In this document: positions 36,234-44,617 of the stretch, piece by piece
How positions within the stretch are numbered: position 1 is the stretch's first letter
Layout of the letters: every line of letters begins with the position of its first letter
NCBI GenBank assembly: GCA_934274515.1
Contig: CAKQTC010000011.1
Span: forward strand, 12,219-76,218
Reading direction: 5' to 3'
Length of the DNA stretch: 64,000 bases
Source: an uncultured Clostridia bacterium
GTDB taxonomy: Bacteria > Bacillota > Clostridia > Christensenellales > DTU072
The notes under the pieces: generated by a model
Told to the model about the DNA's origin: nothing
Databases searched by the model: none
Seen by the model: only the letters and a program-made list of their open reading frames with translations
Translations under genes and position numbers: made by a program

Positions 36234-36848
36234 TCACTTGTAGCTCATCACGAAATCTATCGAGCAGCCAAGGAATTTGCAGATGTCATAGATTGTCCTT
36301 ATATTAATAGGTCTGTCCTGCCGCAGTTTCGTCCGTGTCGCGTACGGAATTCCCGGCACTGTCTTTCCGGTTTTGCATTCCTGTTTTCTTGCCTTCATCC
36401 GTTCTTCCCTATATTTCTCAAGACCGGATGTGTTGTGAAGCCCATTCCTTTTTCCTGATGTCGCAATCTTGTCGTAAAGGTCATTGTCAGTCTTTTCGGG
36501 ATGGGATTCAAAATACACCTCAAAGAATCGCCTTAGCGGTCTGTATGTTACATCCCCCTTCGCCTCCTTTTCCGGTATATACATAAGCCTTGCCTTTGCA
36601 AAATATGGCTTTTCCTCCACTCCCTTGAAAACGCATATATGGCTTGCCGGCACTCTAAGTGCATGGCATATTCTTGCGACCACATCTGTCTTCGGCAGGG
36701 TGAGTCCTGTTATTATGTGCGACAGCACATCTCTTCTTATCCCGGTCATAAAGGACAGCCTTTTTACAGTCATCCGCCTTTCCTTTAGCAGCTCCTTTAA
36801 TCTTCCGGACCTTATCTCATTGTTATAATCTATATCCATATCACACAT
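36234..36848 (-). CDS. Regulator with two XRE helix-turn-helix domains
   Basis: 204 aa. First HTH_XRE at about residues 15-70 (RLKELLKERRMTVKRLSFMT, then LPKTDVVARICHALRVPASHI). A second HTH_XRE-like unit lies at the C-terminus (YATRTKLRQDRPINIRTIYDICKFLGCSIDFVM). Two such domains in one chain are unusual; a lone repressor normally dimerises. It faces the noncoding RNA region and is the best candidate for the lysis-lysogeny regulator. Confidence 0.8.
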   Translation of the reverse strand: MCDMDIDYNNEIRSGRLKELLKERRMTVKRLSFMTGIRRDVLSHIITGLTLPKTDVVARICHALRVPASHICVFKGVEEKPYFAKARLMYIPEKEAKGDVTYRPLRRFFEVYFESHPEKTDNDLYDKIATSGKRNGLHNTSGLEKYREERMKARKQECKTGKTVPGIPYATRTKLRQDRPINIRTIYDICKFLGCSIDFVMSYK

Positions 36849-37114
36849 AATAAAGCACAGCCTTTTTATTGTTAAATACGATTTCCGTCTTTTTTCTTCT
36901 ATATAAATATCCCTTTTCTTATAACCGCCTCTTTTCTCTTTTATACATCTCTAAAGTATACATTCTCCCTATGGGCGGTATAAATCACCGTCCTCTTGAT
37001 ATTTTTGTAATTCCGTAAAACTCCTTTTTCAAAATTTCACACCCGACCTTTTAAAAATAACCCCTGCCTTTATGTTTTCCCCACCCTTTAAAACTGTCTC
37101 TTCTTTGGATGTAA

Positions 37115-37231
37115 AAGTGGGAATTTTTGTTAAAAATCGCCCTGTTTTTCGTGTTTAAGTGGGAATTTTTTCGTGTATAGCCGGACTTTTGCCAGAAATT
37201 AGCTTCAACCATCTGCTGGATAAGTTCCCAC
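37115..37231. promoter_or_regulatory. Repeated GTGGGAA sites
   Basis: AAGTGGGAATTTTT occurs at 37115-37128 and again at 37157-37170, exactly 42 bp (four helical turns) apart. TTCCCAC, the inverted core, is at 37225-37231. They lie between the double-XRE gene and the structured RNA and are plausible operators for that regulator. Confidence 0.4.
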
Positions 37232-37279
37232 CCCAAAAACCAAATCGGAATGTGGGGGGAGGGTATTATGGGGACAAGC

Positions 37280-37975
37280 AAGCGGAAAACAACCGCTAAG
37301 GCTAATTAAAAGGGGGTCAAAATAGTTCTTTGAAAATGTAGGGAAGGCAAGATGTATGCTAACTGTTAGCGGTGAAGCAACTAGCAAGGCTAGAAAAGTA
37401 TGGTGTCTAGTCCAATACTAGCGTAGTAACCGCAATGGGGCAACTCTTGCATGAACTCTAAAGGGTTTTAGACTTGAATCTGCTAAAGCGTCTTTAATTC
37501 CGCATACCTAGCGGAACGTTACTAAACCACGGCTACCGATGATGATACTAGACGAGGGGGAACGCTAGACGTAATCAGAAATTGCACTATTCCAATTTCT
37601 GATTGGCAAGAGTTGGCAGATAGAGTTTGCGAAGAAAAGTATTCACTTGCTAGTTTAGTGAATACAGTAACTATAGTGTAAACGCACGAGGCTTTATATA
37701 TAGTTAGGCGAAATGGGATGCCCATTAAAACTTCCCCTGTTTGATACTGCGGGGATGGTGCGTCCTGATACGAAAATGGCAAGGTGGTCTTACCAGAGGA
37801 GTAGTGTCGAAAAAAAAGTAAGGGCTGAGGTGGAAGTCCCGGTAAGGAGGAATATCAAGAACACGGACAGATAGGGTTTTCAAGCCAGTGGGATTGGCGA
37901 CAGTCCCACTGTTTGAGGGTCTTATCCTCACCGCCTAGTAGGGTGGTTTATTCAAGACGTGCATAAGGCACGAAA
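37280..37975 (+). ncRNA. Large ornate structured RNA (ROOL/GOLLD-like candidate)
   Basis: About 700 nt without a credible gene on either strand, dense in perfect hairpins: AGCGG/CCGCT (37281-37297), GCTAA/TTAGC (37358-37370), CTAGC/GCTAG (37381-37393), TTCCGC/GCGGAA (37498-37516), 12-bp AATCAGAAATTG/CAATTTCTGATT (37573-37604), 9-bp GTATTCACT/AGTGAATAC (37639-37665), AATGGG/CCCATT (37712-37726), CAGTGGGA/TCCCACTG (37886-37911), CGTGC/GCACG (37958-37972). Repeated CTAG/GCTA segments could form longer contacts. Size, phage context and rightward small genes recall ROOL (about 580 nt) and GOLLD RNAs. Ends and family are uncertain. Confidence 0.7.
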
Positions 37976-37988
37976 AGGAGTCTGATGT

Positions 37989-38294
37989 ATGACATTGGCA
38001 GAAGCGAAGAAATTAAAGGCTGGAGAGAGCCTTAGTGTATCTTACAAGGGGATTCGTCCTTGTACGTTCAAGAACCTAAAAGGCAACTGTGCCTTCATCG
38101 AGTTCGACAATGGCGACGGCAGCGGCAAGAGGCTTCACAGGGTTCTTGCCACTACGCTGGTAAAGGGCAAGATGGCGGAAAAAGGCAAGATGGCGGAACC
38201 AGCCTCAAAGGCTGGTCCAGACCCGAAGGACGAAGCCTTTGAGGCACTCCGCCTATTGGCGGACAAACTTGGCTATGAACTCATAGCGAAATAG
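37989..38294 (+). CDS. Small protein after the structured RNA
   Basis: 101 aa, ribosome-binding site AAGGAG. N-terminal half a small beta domain (GESLSVSYKGIRPCTFKNLKGN), then a duplicated KGKMAEKGKMAE linker and a C-terminal helix. Function unknown. Confidence 0.65.
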   Translation: MTLAEAKKLKAGESLSVSYKGIRPCTFKNLKGNCAFIEFDNGDGSGKRLHRVLATTLVKGKMAEKGKMAEPASKAGPDPKDEAFEALRLLADKLGYELIAK

Positions 38295-38300
38295 CCCGAA

Positions 38301-38348
38301 TCCGCCTACCGTCAAGCGGTCGTAGTGGTGCAAGTCCACTAGGGCGGA
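38301..38348 (+). ncRNA. Compact three-way junction RNA element
   Basis: Closing stem TCCGCC (38301-38306)/GGCGGA (38343-38348) enclosing ACCG-TCAAG-CGGT (38308-38320) and AGTGG-TGCAAGT-CCACT (38324-38340). It fills the gap between two genes. The loop TGCAAGT resembles TGAAAGT of the hairpin at 32,547. Could be a cis-regulatory element of the gene at 38372. Confidence 0.45.
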
Positions 38349-38371
38349 ATACAAAAGTCAAGGAGGCGTGT

Positions 38372-38728
38372 ATGAAACACGAAAATTTTTCAAGAGAGTT
38401 GTTGGGCGGTTGCTTTGTGCCGCCCAACTATCAGGATTGGCACAACACACGCTGGAGCGATAGCCGTTACAAGGACGAGGAAAAACTCCAGAGTGTAAAG
38501 CAAAGACGGCATTTAGAAACCGTCTTTGATACCAAGGTGTCTACAGTAAGTTTTGACGCTGTAGACAGTGCGGAGCAGTGGTTGCTTAGCGATAAAAAGC
38601 ACTTTGAGCAGCACTGTCTGAATGTCGCCTCGAAGGCAATGGCGAAAAAACGAATACGGCTTGAACGCAAGGCTAATCCGAAAGTTTGCAAGCCGTTTGA
38701 CAGAAGCCTAGTAACAAAATGGCTCTAG
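38372..38728 (+). CDS. Hypothetical protein
   Basis: 118 aa with AAGGAGG upstream. Basic, mostly helical, with a Lys/Arg-rich segment (KAMAKKRIRLERKANPK). No family recognised. Confidence 0.65.
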   Translation: MKHENFSRELLGGCFVPPNYQDWHNTRWSDSRYKDEEKLQSVKQRRHLETVFDTKVSTVSFDAVDSAEQWLLSDKKHFEQHCLNVASKAMAKKRIRLERKANPKVCKPFDRSLVTKWL

Positions 38729-38741
38729 GCTAGGAGGTCTT

Positions 38742-38957
38742 ATGTATGAGATTGTAATAATGCTTGTTGTTGTGATGGTGTTTGCTATTGGTATAGGCGT
38801 AGTAATCTACGCCATCGCCGAGGCAATCAGGACACAACGATACATAAAGAACGTTTATCCCTTTGTGATAGACGGTAACAAAGGACGCAGAAAGTCAAGG
38901 CTGGAGCGTTGGTTGGACGCTTGCGACATTGCGGATGAGTGCAAGAGGCGTCTATGA
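38742..38957 (+). CDS. Small single-span membrane protein
   Basis: 71 aa. One N-terminal transmembrane helix (residues about 4-28, Val/Ile-rich), then a basic cytoplasmic tail. ATGA-coupled to the next gene. Could be a phage inner-membrane effector; role unknown. Confidence 0.65.
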   Translation: MYEIVIMLVVVMVFAIGIGVVIYAIAEAIRTQRYIKNVYPFVIDGNKGRRKSRLERWLDACDIADECKRRL

Positions 38958-39130
38958 GTGAACTGGACTTCGCCTGCTTTAAGCTAAAGCAGGCATTACA
39001 CAACCCTTACGCCATTACAAGGCGTGAGGCAAAGAAAAGGGATGTTGCGGAGTCATGGAAGGCTATGCAACGTCAAACAGCACAAAAGCGAAACAGGGCT
39101 AAGCGTAACAACTTAGCCCTTTATATTTAA
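38954..39130 (+). CDS. Small basic protein
   Basis: 58 aa, ATG inside the stop of the previous gene. Very basic C-terminus (KAMQRQTAQKRNRAKRNN), possibly nucleic-acid binding. Confidence 0.55.
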   Translation: MSELDFACFKLKQALHNPYAITRREAKKRDVAESWKAMQRQTAQKRNRAKRNNLALYI

Positions 39131-39142
39131 GGGGAAACAGAT

Positions 39143-39352
39143 ATGGAACTATCAAAAGAGGAGATGTTAAAGCGACTCCCCTTATGGAACGCTGTTGCTC
39201 AGGGCAAGACAATCCAGCGTTTTTGTTTTGTCCGACTAGACTGGTATGACATCGGGGATGACTGCGACTTTGCCCTTGAAGTCTTTGATTTTCCTTTTTA
39301 TTGGAAAGGTAAGCAGTATCTTCACCCATACAGAATAAAACCGGAGGGTTAA
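39143..39352 (+). CDS. Small hypothetical protein
   Basis: 69 aa, aromatic-rich C-terminus (FPFYWKGKQYLHPYRI). Two bases separate it from the next gene. Function unknown. Confidence 0.6.
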   Translation: MELSKEEMLKRLPLWNAVAQGKTIQRFCFVRLDWYDIGDDCDFALEVFDFPFYWKGKQYLHPYRIKPEG

Positions 39353-39354
39353 TT

Positions 39355-39681
39355 ATGTTTTTTAGCATAGCAAAGGAACTTGAAAACGGAAAACTGCTTT
39401 CAAGAATTGTCATCGCCGAAGCCCGAAGGGTAAAGGCGATAAACGAGGATGGTGTAGACGCAGAGGCGTATGATGCTATCCACGAGGGCGAAATATCCGC
39501 CCTGCGTATAAGGTCTTTCAGGCTGCCGAGGATTGAGTTTCAGTCTGAAAAAGAGTTCAGGAATTTTGTAAAAGACACTGCGAATAATAGCGGTGTCTTT
39601 TTTAATGACCCTAGATGTTTTGGGTATCTGATGGATGTCGCAAGGGGCTATCTATCAGACTTCGGATGGTTTGCAGGATGA
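39355..39681 (+). CDS. Hypothetical protein
   Basis: 108 aa, no motif recognised. Its stop overlaps the next start (ATGA). Confidence 0.6.
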   Translation: MFFSIAKELENGKLLSRIVIAEARRVKAINEDGVDAEAYDAIHEGEISALRIRSFRLPRIEFQSEKEFRNFVKDTANNSGVFFNDPRCFGYLMDVARGYLSDFGWFAG

Positions 39682-39965
39682 CAACGGAAGGAAAAATAAA
39701 GGACGGCTTGCTTAAACCGTGGTACGGACTTCCAAAGATAGGATTTATCTATCACGGCGACTATGCAGACCCTGAACTTGAATACAAGGAATTTCGCTTT
39801 AATGTCCACGCAATCGAGGACGCACTTTATAGCGACTTTGTGTATCGTTGCACGGTTAATAACGCAAAACCGACAGAGGAGGGGTTTGCGAAGTATATAA
39901 AGGCGAACGCTGAATCAGTGTACGAATATGCGGATTCAGTAGTCGAGTACAACAAAAAGGGCTAA
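39678..39965 (+). CDS. Hypothetical protein
   Basis: 95 aa from the overlapping ATG at 39678 rather than an in-frame Met 63 bases earlier. Acidic/aromatic mix; no family recognised. Confidence 0.6.
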   Translation: MTTEGKIKDGLLKPWYGLPKIGFIYHGDYADPELEYKEFRFNVHAIEDALYSDFVYRCTVNNAKPTEEGFAKYIKANAESVYEYADSVVEYNKKG

Positions 39966-39980
39966 AAAAGGAGGCTTTTT

Positions 39981-40154
39981 ATGAAATATAAAATTGACTG
40001 GAGAGTGAATTTATATGGAACTATCTGCATAGAAGCGGATAGCGAGGAAGAGGCGGAGGAAATTCTTAGAAATACCTCGGACATTGAACTGATTCAAAAG
40101 AGCGAGGATGTAGATTCTTGCCTTGATTATGACGCTGTATTTGAGAAGGAGTAA
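39981..40154 (+). CDS. DpnD/PcfM-like small protein
   Basis: 57 aa, ribosome-binding site AGGAGG. The pattern of a beta strand ending in IEADSEEEAEEILRN, followed by acidic residues, matches the DpnD/PcfM family, small proteins of unknown function on phages and plasmids. Two more copies lie at 43,995 and 47,977. Confidence 0.6.
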   Translation: MKYKIDWRVNLYGTICIEADSEEEAEEILRNTSDIELIQKSEDVDSCLDYDAVFEKE

Positions 40155-40157
40155 ATT

Positions 40158-40496
40158 ATGGCTTTTAGAGTAACACAAAAGGCTGTGAAAGATAATTACA
40201 GCAGGATATACAAAGCAGGATATTGTGCAATGCAGTATCTTCTTAGACCGTTCAACCGTGCCGCCTATACGGCTGGTATTTATGGCTGGAACTACGATGT
40301 ATTTGAGCCGTTTCAGGACGGCGTTGCAATCTGCACCGGCTACCGCAATATGCCGGGCAGCTGGCTTGAGAACATTGGGATATATGAGAAGGAGGCTTGC
40401 AAGGTTTGGAACAACCTTAGCATACCTTATGAGGAACAGGTAGCAAAGACAAAGGTTCTGCTCAAGCAGTTGCTTGTTGACAATGGCGTTTACTAG
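40158..40496 (+). CDS. Hypothetical protein
   Basis: 112 aa, Tyr/Trp-rich (YCAMQYLLRPFNRAAYTAGIYGWNYDVFE). Closely packed with neighbours. Function unknown. Confidence 0.6.
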   Translation: MAFRVTQKAVKDNYSRIYKAGYCAMQYLLRPFNRAAYTAGIYGWNYDVFEPFQDGVAICTGYRNMPGSWLENIGIYEKEACKVWNNLSIPYEEQVAKTKVLLKQLLVDNGVY

Positions 40497-40505
40497 GAGG
40501 TTGAA

Positions 40506-40697
40506 ATGGGTTTGCACGAACGGATAGAAACCTGCGAAGGCATAGTTGTATCAAGGGTGGGAAAGGTTGTAACAGTCTTTCAGCAGGGAACCAAGATAAG
40601 GCAGTTCTTTTTTAATGAACTAAAGACGGCGGAAAAAGCCTTTACAGAATGGGAGGTATTATGCAAAACAGGGCTGTTTTCAAGAATGGCGGTATGA
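40506..40697 (+). CDS. Small hypothetical protein
   Basis: 63 aa, AGGAGG upstream; beta-rich start then a helix. Its end overlaps the next gene by 37 bases. Confidence 0.55.
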   Translation: MGLHERIETCEGIVVSRVGKVVTVFQQGTKIRQFFFNELKTAEKAFTEWEVLCKTGLFSRMAV

Positions 40698-40876
40698 CAT
40701 TAAGGCTTATCGCCAAAAAGAAAGATTCTGCGGTGTTCGCAAGGTTGAACACGGACGGCACCAACCACGACTTTATATATGCGTGGATTGTGCATTTTGA
40801 CGGAGAAAATGTCTGGTGGGGGCAAGGAAGTTATGACCTCACAAAAGAACAGGCTTTGAGAATACTTGATGCCTGA
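40661..40876 (+). CDS. Small hypothetical protein
   Basis: 71 aa from the ATG at 40661, which has GGAGG at proper distance; an in-frame ATG 12 bases earlier overlaps that site. Contains HFDGENVWWGQGSYDLTKEQAL. Function unknown. Confidence 0.55.
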   Translation: MQNRAVFKNGGMTLRLIAKKKDSAVFARLNTDGTNHDFIYAWIVHFDGENVWWGQGSYDLTKEQALRILDA

Positions 40877-40891
40877 ACCTAGGAGGAAAAT

Positions 40892-41257
40892 ATGATAAAG
40901 ACAAAAGACGGAAAAAGATTCACAAACTATTATGTTGCTGTAAGCAACATCTGCAACAAGATTCTTTGCAACAATATCGGGGAAATTGACCCCTCGATTT
41001 GGGATAACATACGTTTCTGCACGGAGGATAAAGAGGGTAACGCAATCGACATTTATCAGTATTTTATCACCGATTGTTGCGAGTCGGACGTTGACTTATT
41101 GGAAAAGACATTTGGGCTACTTTTTACATACTCCAACTTGCTGAACTGCTATGTCCTTTGTGTTGACAACTTCGGAACTCCATGGATAGGAGTTGAGGTT
41201 CAGGTTCTTAACGATTCAATCAGCGATAGCGATATTGAGATGTGGGAGAAGAGATAG
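40892..41257 (+). CDS. Hypothetical protein
   Basis: 121 aa, AGGAGG upstream, acidic, no recognised family. Its stop abuts the next start. Confidence 0.6.
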   Translation: MIKTKDGKRFTNYYVAVSNICNKILCNNIGEIDPSIWDNIRFCTEDKEGNAIDIYQYFITDCCESDVDLLEKTFGLLFTYSNLLNCYVLCVDNFGTPWIGVEVQVLNDSISDSDIEMWEKR

Positions 41258-41452
41258 ATGGAAATTCTATTCAGAAATAAAAACAATGTCTGCAAATTCT
41301 GCCTTAAAACCAAGGCAGATAACATTTATGAGCTGAGCAAAAAAGAATGTCTGTTCATAAATAACACGGTTGCACTGAATGCAGGCTTCGTATGGGAGCC
41401 GGTTGCGACAGGTTTTGCGGCTGCAAATAAATTACCATTACTACTTATCTAA
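41258..41452 (+). CDS. Small hypothetical protein
   Basis: 64 aa with CKFC near the N-terminus and a hydrophobic C-terminus. Starts directly after the previous stop and ends at a terminator. Confidence 0.5.
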   Translation: MEILFRNKNNVCKFCLKTKADNIYELSKKECLFINNTVALNAGFVWEPVATGFAAANKLPLLLI

Positions 41453-41485
41453 AAGGTTATCCGTATTTTTGGATAACCTTTTTTA
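41451..41485 (+). terminator. Rho-independent terminator
   Basis: 12-bp stem AAAAGGTTATCC/GGATAACCTTTT, 8-base loop, T-rich tail. It splits the small-gene train into separate transcripts. Confidence 0.85.
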
Positions 41486-41501
41486 TTATGCGGAGGCATA
41501 T

Positions 41502-42431
41502 ATGACAAAAGACGAAGTGAATAAAGTTGTACAGTATACAAAAGAATATTATAAATATTCTTTACAGGACGACGGATGCACAATAGAAAGATACGTTGAT
41601 TATAGTGATAAGTTCCCCGAAAAGGCTATATCACGGATTCTTCGTGCAGGCAATCCTAGAGACTGTTTTTACAACACTATTGATAAGTGGGATTGTAATT
41701 GTGATGACTGGAGTTATGAAACAGAATTCTTTGATGGTCTTGCCAAGTTGTGCAATGAAAACAATATAGATGAGGATGAAGCAAGGGATGTAGTCTTCGA
41801 GAATTTCCAGTGGTATTATCCCGAGGACTACTTGAATCCAGAATTCAATGCGGTAATTCAACTAGATACTGGTGATGGTAATTACGATTTTACCATGCAC
41901 AATATCCTGAATTATGCGAAAGATTACGGTTACTGTAATGGATTAGAAAAAATCGCAGGATTGCATTGGCTTGCAAAGCAGCAGGGGCGTTTAGGACTGC
42001 TAAAGAAAGAGATAGAATCCAGCCGTTATTCAGATGAGAAATGTTCAGAGAGTCCATTTGTTGAAAGTTCAATAACAGAACTTGAGAACCTATGTACAAA
42101 CATGAGTGCAGTTACATTCCTTGTAAAAATGCACTTAATGGACGCTATAAATATCTTGCAAAAAATAAGGGAAAACATAGACAACTTCAACCCTTACCAG
42201 CCGCTTGATACAAGTGGTTGCCCATTTGGTTATATAGTGTTGTCAAAAGACACTGTAACCGGATTATATGACAGTTGGCAAGGTGGTGGTTCTCTTATGG
42301 AGATAAAACTTGAAAAGGACGTAAAAATTCCGATTCATCTTATCAATTCAATCGACACAGATAATAATTTCCAAGATGTTAATGGGATGACAGGAGAGTG
42401 TTGGAAAGAAACTCTTCTTAAAATCGCATAG
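41502..42431 (+). CDS. Hypothetical protein
   Basis: 309 aa from the ATG at 41502 (GGAGG upstream); upstream in-frame Met codons lie in the terminator and previous gene. Acidic; contains an ArdA-like acidic tone but no recognisable motif. ArdA-type antirestriction is only a guess from the acidic composition. Confidence 0.6.
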   Translation: MTKDEVNKVVQYTKEYYKYSLQDDGCTIERYVDYSDKFPEKAISRILRAGNPRDCFYNTIDKWDCNCDDWSYETEFFDGLAKLCNENNIDEDEARDVVFENFQWYYPEDYLNPEFNAVIQLDTGDGNYDFTMHNILNYAKDYGYCNGLEKIAGLHWLAKQQGRLGLLKKEIESSRYSDEKCSESPFVESSITELENLCTNMSAVTFLVKMHLMDAINILQKIRENIDNFNPYQPLDTSGCPFGYIVLSKDTVTGLYDSWQGGGSLMEIKLEKDVKIPIHLINSIDTDNNFQDVNGMTGECWKETLLKIA

Positions 42432-42440
42432 GAGGTTTTT

Positions 42441-43094
42441 ATGAAATTTATATATGAAAATTTCAGCGAAGACATATTTCCGGGGTTTTACGAAACAACC
42501 CTTTATAACTCCGGGATGTTTGACTACTGCAAGTGTCCTGACGGATTTTACAAAGACTTCAAGGCGGAAGAATTTCAGAACTATCAGATTGAAACCTGCA
42601 AGGACTGGGTTTCTGAAATGGCAAAACAGATTAAGGGAAATCCGATAGGGCTCAAGATTCTTGGGTATGCTGGAATGAGTTCGCCAAGAGAATACAATTT
42701 CAGGACAGACAGAATCTCTGTTCTTATCAATGTAAATCTCTCTAAACTGAAAAAAATCTGCTTTACAGACAATTCGGCGGAGTTTAACAAATACCTTGCT
42801 GACAACTGGACTAGTTACAGCGGCTTTATCTCATTCATCCCGAATAACCTCTATCGGTTTAAGGATAAATACATAAACTGCCCGAACAGCAGAGATGAAC
42901 TCACTCAAATAATGATTGAGTGGTACCTGCTGAAATTTATAGATTTTGATGAAATCACAATGGATATGTATGACAGCCAGTATGAAAGGCTAGAGGGCAA
43001 ACTGGCACTTGTCAAAGACGAGGATTCGTCAGAGTGGAATTATGAATACTCTGACGAAACGGATATGTATATCCCGACGGAAAAAATCGCATAA
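42441..43094 (+). CDS. Hypothetical protein
   Basis: 217 aa, AGGAGG upstream. Acidic and aromatic-rich, with an acidic C-terminal tail (YEYSDETDMYIPTEKIA). The end VxxEKIA-like and the acid bias are shared with the 41,502 product, whose end is LLKIA. No family recognised. Confidence 0.6.
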   Translation: MKFIYENFSEDIFPGFYETTLYNSGMFDYCKCPDGFYKDFKAEEFQNYQIETCKDWVSEMAKQIKGNPIGLKILGYAGMSSPREYNFRTDRISVLINVNLSKLKKICFTDNSAEFNKYLADNWTSYSGFISFIPNNLYRFKDKYINCPNSRDELTQIMIEWYLLKFIDFDEITMDMYDSQYERLEGKLALVKDEDSSEWNYEYSDETDMYIPTEKIA

Positions 43095-43153
43095 AAAAAA
43101 GCAGAGAGAGTGAAATTTAATTGGCAAGCAAGGACTTGCAAAGGTGGTTTTAT

Positions 43154-43246
43154 ATGATTAGCACAGAGATTTTCGACTACATTTCAGAGGCGGAACTGAC
43201 AGAGCTGTTTGACGACTGTCCGATTTACGGAGTTACGGAGGAGTAA
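43154..43246 (+). CDS. Tiny 30-aa acidic protein
   Basis: MISTEIFDYI to GVTEE, 9 acidic residues, AAGGTGG-type site upstream, abutting the next start. Small but well packed. Confidence 0.45.
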   Translation: MISTEIFDYISEAELTELFDDCPIYGVTEE

Positions 43247-43414
43247 ATGCGATACCTAGAAAGATATTCAGATGCTGCGAAGCAGAACGCATACATGAAC
43301 GCCGTTGACTGTTTATATTTCGGCTACGGTATTTCTTACTGGAACGACTGCGGATGCGAAGACCGCATGGAGGTCTGGAAACAAGCAAGGGAGGATATGG
43401 CAAATGGCTTGTGA
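43247..43414 (+). CDS. Small hypothetical protein
   Basis: 55 aa, GGAG upstream within the preceding gene. Contains NDCGCEDRMEVW. Overlaps the next start by 11 bases. Confidence 0.5.
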   Translation: MRYLERYSDAAKQNAYMNAVDCLYFGYGISYWNDCGCEDRMEVWKQAREDMANGL

Positions 43415-43586
43415 ACAAACAAAGGATGTTAGGATATTTTTCGAGAATGGCGATTCCGCTATAACAATGATAAACGGAACAAAAGAGCAGATAGAGCAAT
43501 ACTATCTAAACAAGACATTCAACATTGGCACTGTAAATGACAATGTGCAGAAGTGCATAAAGATTGAATTCCAGGAGGACAGATGA
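43404..43586 (+). CDS. Small hypothetical protein
   Basis: 60 aa from MACEQTKD with GGGAGG upstream. A beta-rich fold is likely (VRIFFENGDSAITMINGTKEQIEQYY). A terminator follows 24 bases later. Confidence 0.5.
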   Translation: MACEQTKDVRIFFENGDSAITMINGTKEQIEQYYLNKTFNIGTVNDNVQKCIKIEFQEDR

Positions 43587-43609
43587 AATTTCTGTTTATG
43601 ACTTTGAAT

Positions 43610-43640
43610 AAGGCGACTAGATAGGTCGCCTTTAATTTTT
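43610..43640 (+). terminator. Rho-independent terminator
   Basis: 8-bp stem AAGGCGAC/GTCGCCTT with 7-base loop and T-rich tail. Confidence 0.8.
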
Positions 43641-43653
43641 ATGGGAGTTTTAT

Positions 43654-43932
43654 ATGTCTAGTAAAAAAATCTATTTATTCTATACTTGTGATTCTAACAA
43701 AATGATTGAATCGATGAGAGTTTCTTGTGTTACAACATCTTTACGTAGGTTAAAAAAGTCTTTGATTGCCAACATCAACCGTGGACTTATTCCTGATTTG
43801 TCTGAAAACGATAAAAATATATGTATAAGAGAAATCAGGAATATTTTTAGTAGCACAATTCCATCTATGATTGCAGAGGAAATAAACAAATATTTTTCTA
43901 GCTATATTTATATTCAAGTTTGGTATGACTAA
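43654..43932 (+). CDS. 92-aa protein, copy 1 of a recent duplication
   Basis: Nearly identical in DNA and protein to the gene at 50260-50538 (six residue differences), including the leader GGAGTTTTAT and the bases after the stop. Basic helix in the middle (TTSLRRLKKSLIANI). Function unknown. Confidence 0.65.
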   Translation: MSSKKIYLFYTCDSNKMIESMRVSCVTTSLRRLKKSLIANINRGLIPDLSENDKNICIREIRNIFSSTIPSMIAEEINKYFSSYIYIQVWYD

Positions 43933-43994
43933 AAAAAAGATTATAAATGAAAATTCGTCTTTACAAAAAAGTCAAACTGCAAGGAGGTTTTCAA

Positions 43995-44183
43995 ATGAAA
44001 TTTGTTGTCAAAGTAACAGAACTCCGCTCATATCTTGTCGAGGTTGAGGCGGAGAATACAAAAAAGGCGAATGACATCGTTCTTGCGGAAATAGACAAGA
44101 AAAATCTTCCGCAGACAGTAAACAGAGAAGAGAGGGTTATTGTTGAATTTAATAAGTCAAAAGGAGTATGGAGTAAAAGATGA
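43995..44183 (+). CDS. DpnD/PcfM-like small protein
   Basis: 62 aa from MKFVVKVTEL, AGGAGG upstream. LVEVEAENTKKANDIVLAEID is the family's strand-acid-helix pattern. ATGA-type overlap with the OB-fold gene. Confidence 0.6.
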   Translation: MKFVVKVTELRSYLVEVEAENTKKANDIVLAEIDKKNLPQTVNREERVIVEFNKSKGVWSKR

Positions 44184-44497
44184 ACGAGGTAAGACTATCA
44201 GGAAAGGTAACAAAGGCATACATAAAGGATGACGGAACATTCATAATGCGGCTAGCGTGCAAATATGACCACAAAATAGGGGCGGAGACAATACGCTGCG
44301 AGTCATCGTTTCCGGTGATTATGAGCGACACTGCCAAGACCAAACATCTTGACGTGATAGCAGGCGACAAGGTTCTTGTTACAGGTTATCTAAGGGTTGA
44401 TTTCAGGCTAAGCAAAACCGGACAGGAACGGCAGAAACTGAATATCTACGCATCGGAGATTGAGGTAACAAAAGAGGCTTGGAATCAAGGAATCTAA
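44180..44497 (+). CDS. OB-fold/SSB-like protein
   Basis: 105 aa. NEVRLSGKVTKAYIKDDGTFIMRLAC, followed by GDKVLVTGYLRVDFR and LNIYASEIE, follows the strand order of single-stranded DNA-binding OB folds. No acidic SSB tail. One of three such proteins in the window. Confidence 0.65.
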   Translation: MNEVRLSGKVTKAYIKDDGTFIMRLACKYDHKIGAETIRCESSFPVIMSDTAKTKHLDVIAGDKVLVTGYLRVDFRLSKTGQERQKLNIYASEIEVTKEAWNQGI

Positions 44498-44548
44498 TAG
44501 TTAGTATATTTTTTTTACTAAGAGTATACAAAATATATATAAAAATAC

Positions 44549-44585
44549 TTGTTAGTATATAAAACGTATATTATAATACTAACAA
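44549..44585. promoter_or_regulatory. 10-bp inverted repeat in an AT-rich promoter region
   Basis: TTGTTAGTAT (44549-44558) and ATACTAACAA (44576-44585) flank AT-only DNA before the gene at 44618; another GTTAGTAT lies just upstream. Likely promoter/operator region. Confidence 0.4.
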
Positions 44586-44617
44586 AGGCATATAAAGTTA
44601 TGCAAGGAGAAAAGAAA

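Noticed and set aside
37051..37931. Four minus-strand open frames of 60-86 codons within the structured-RNA region
   Set aside because: No ribosome-binding sites, odd composition (Ser/Val/Pro runs), mutual overlap, and they lie across perfect hairpins.
37280..37975. Group I or group II intron
   Set aside because: Group I core elements do not occur in the right order, and no domain V-like hairpin or intron ORF is seen.
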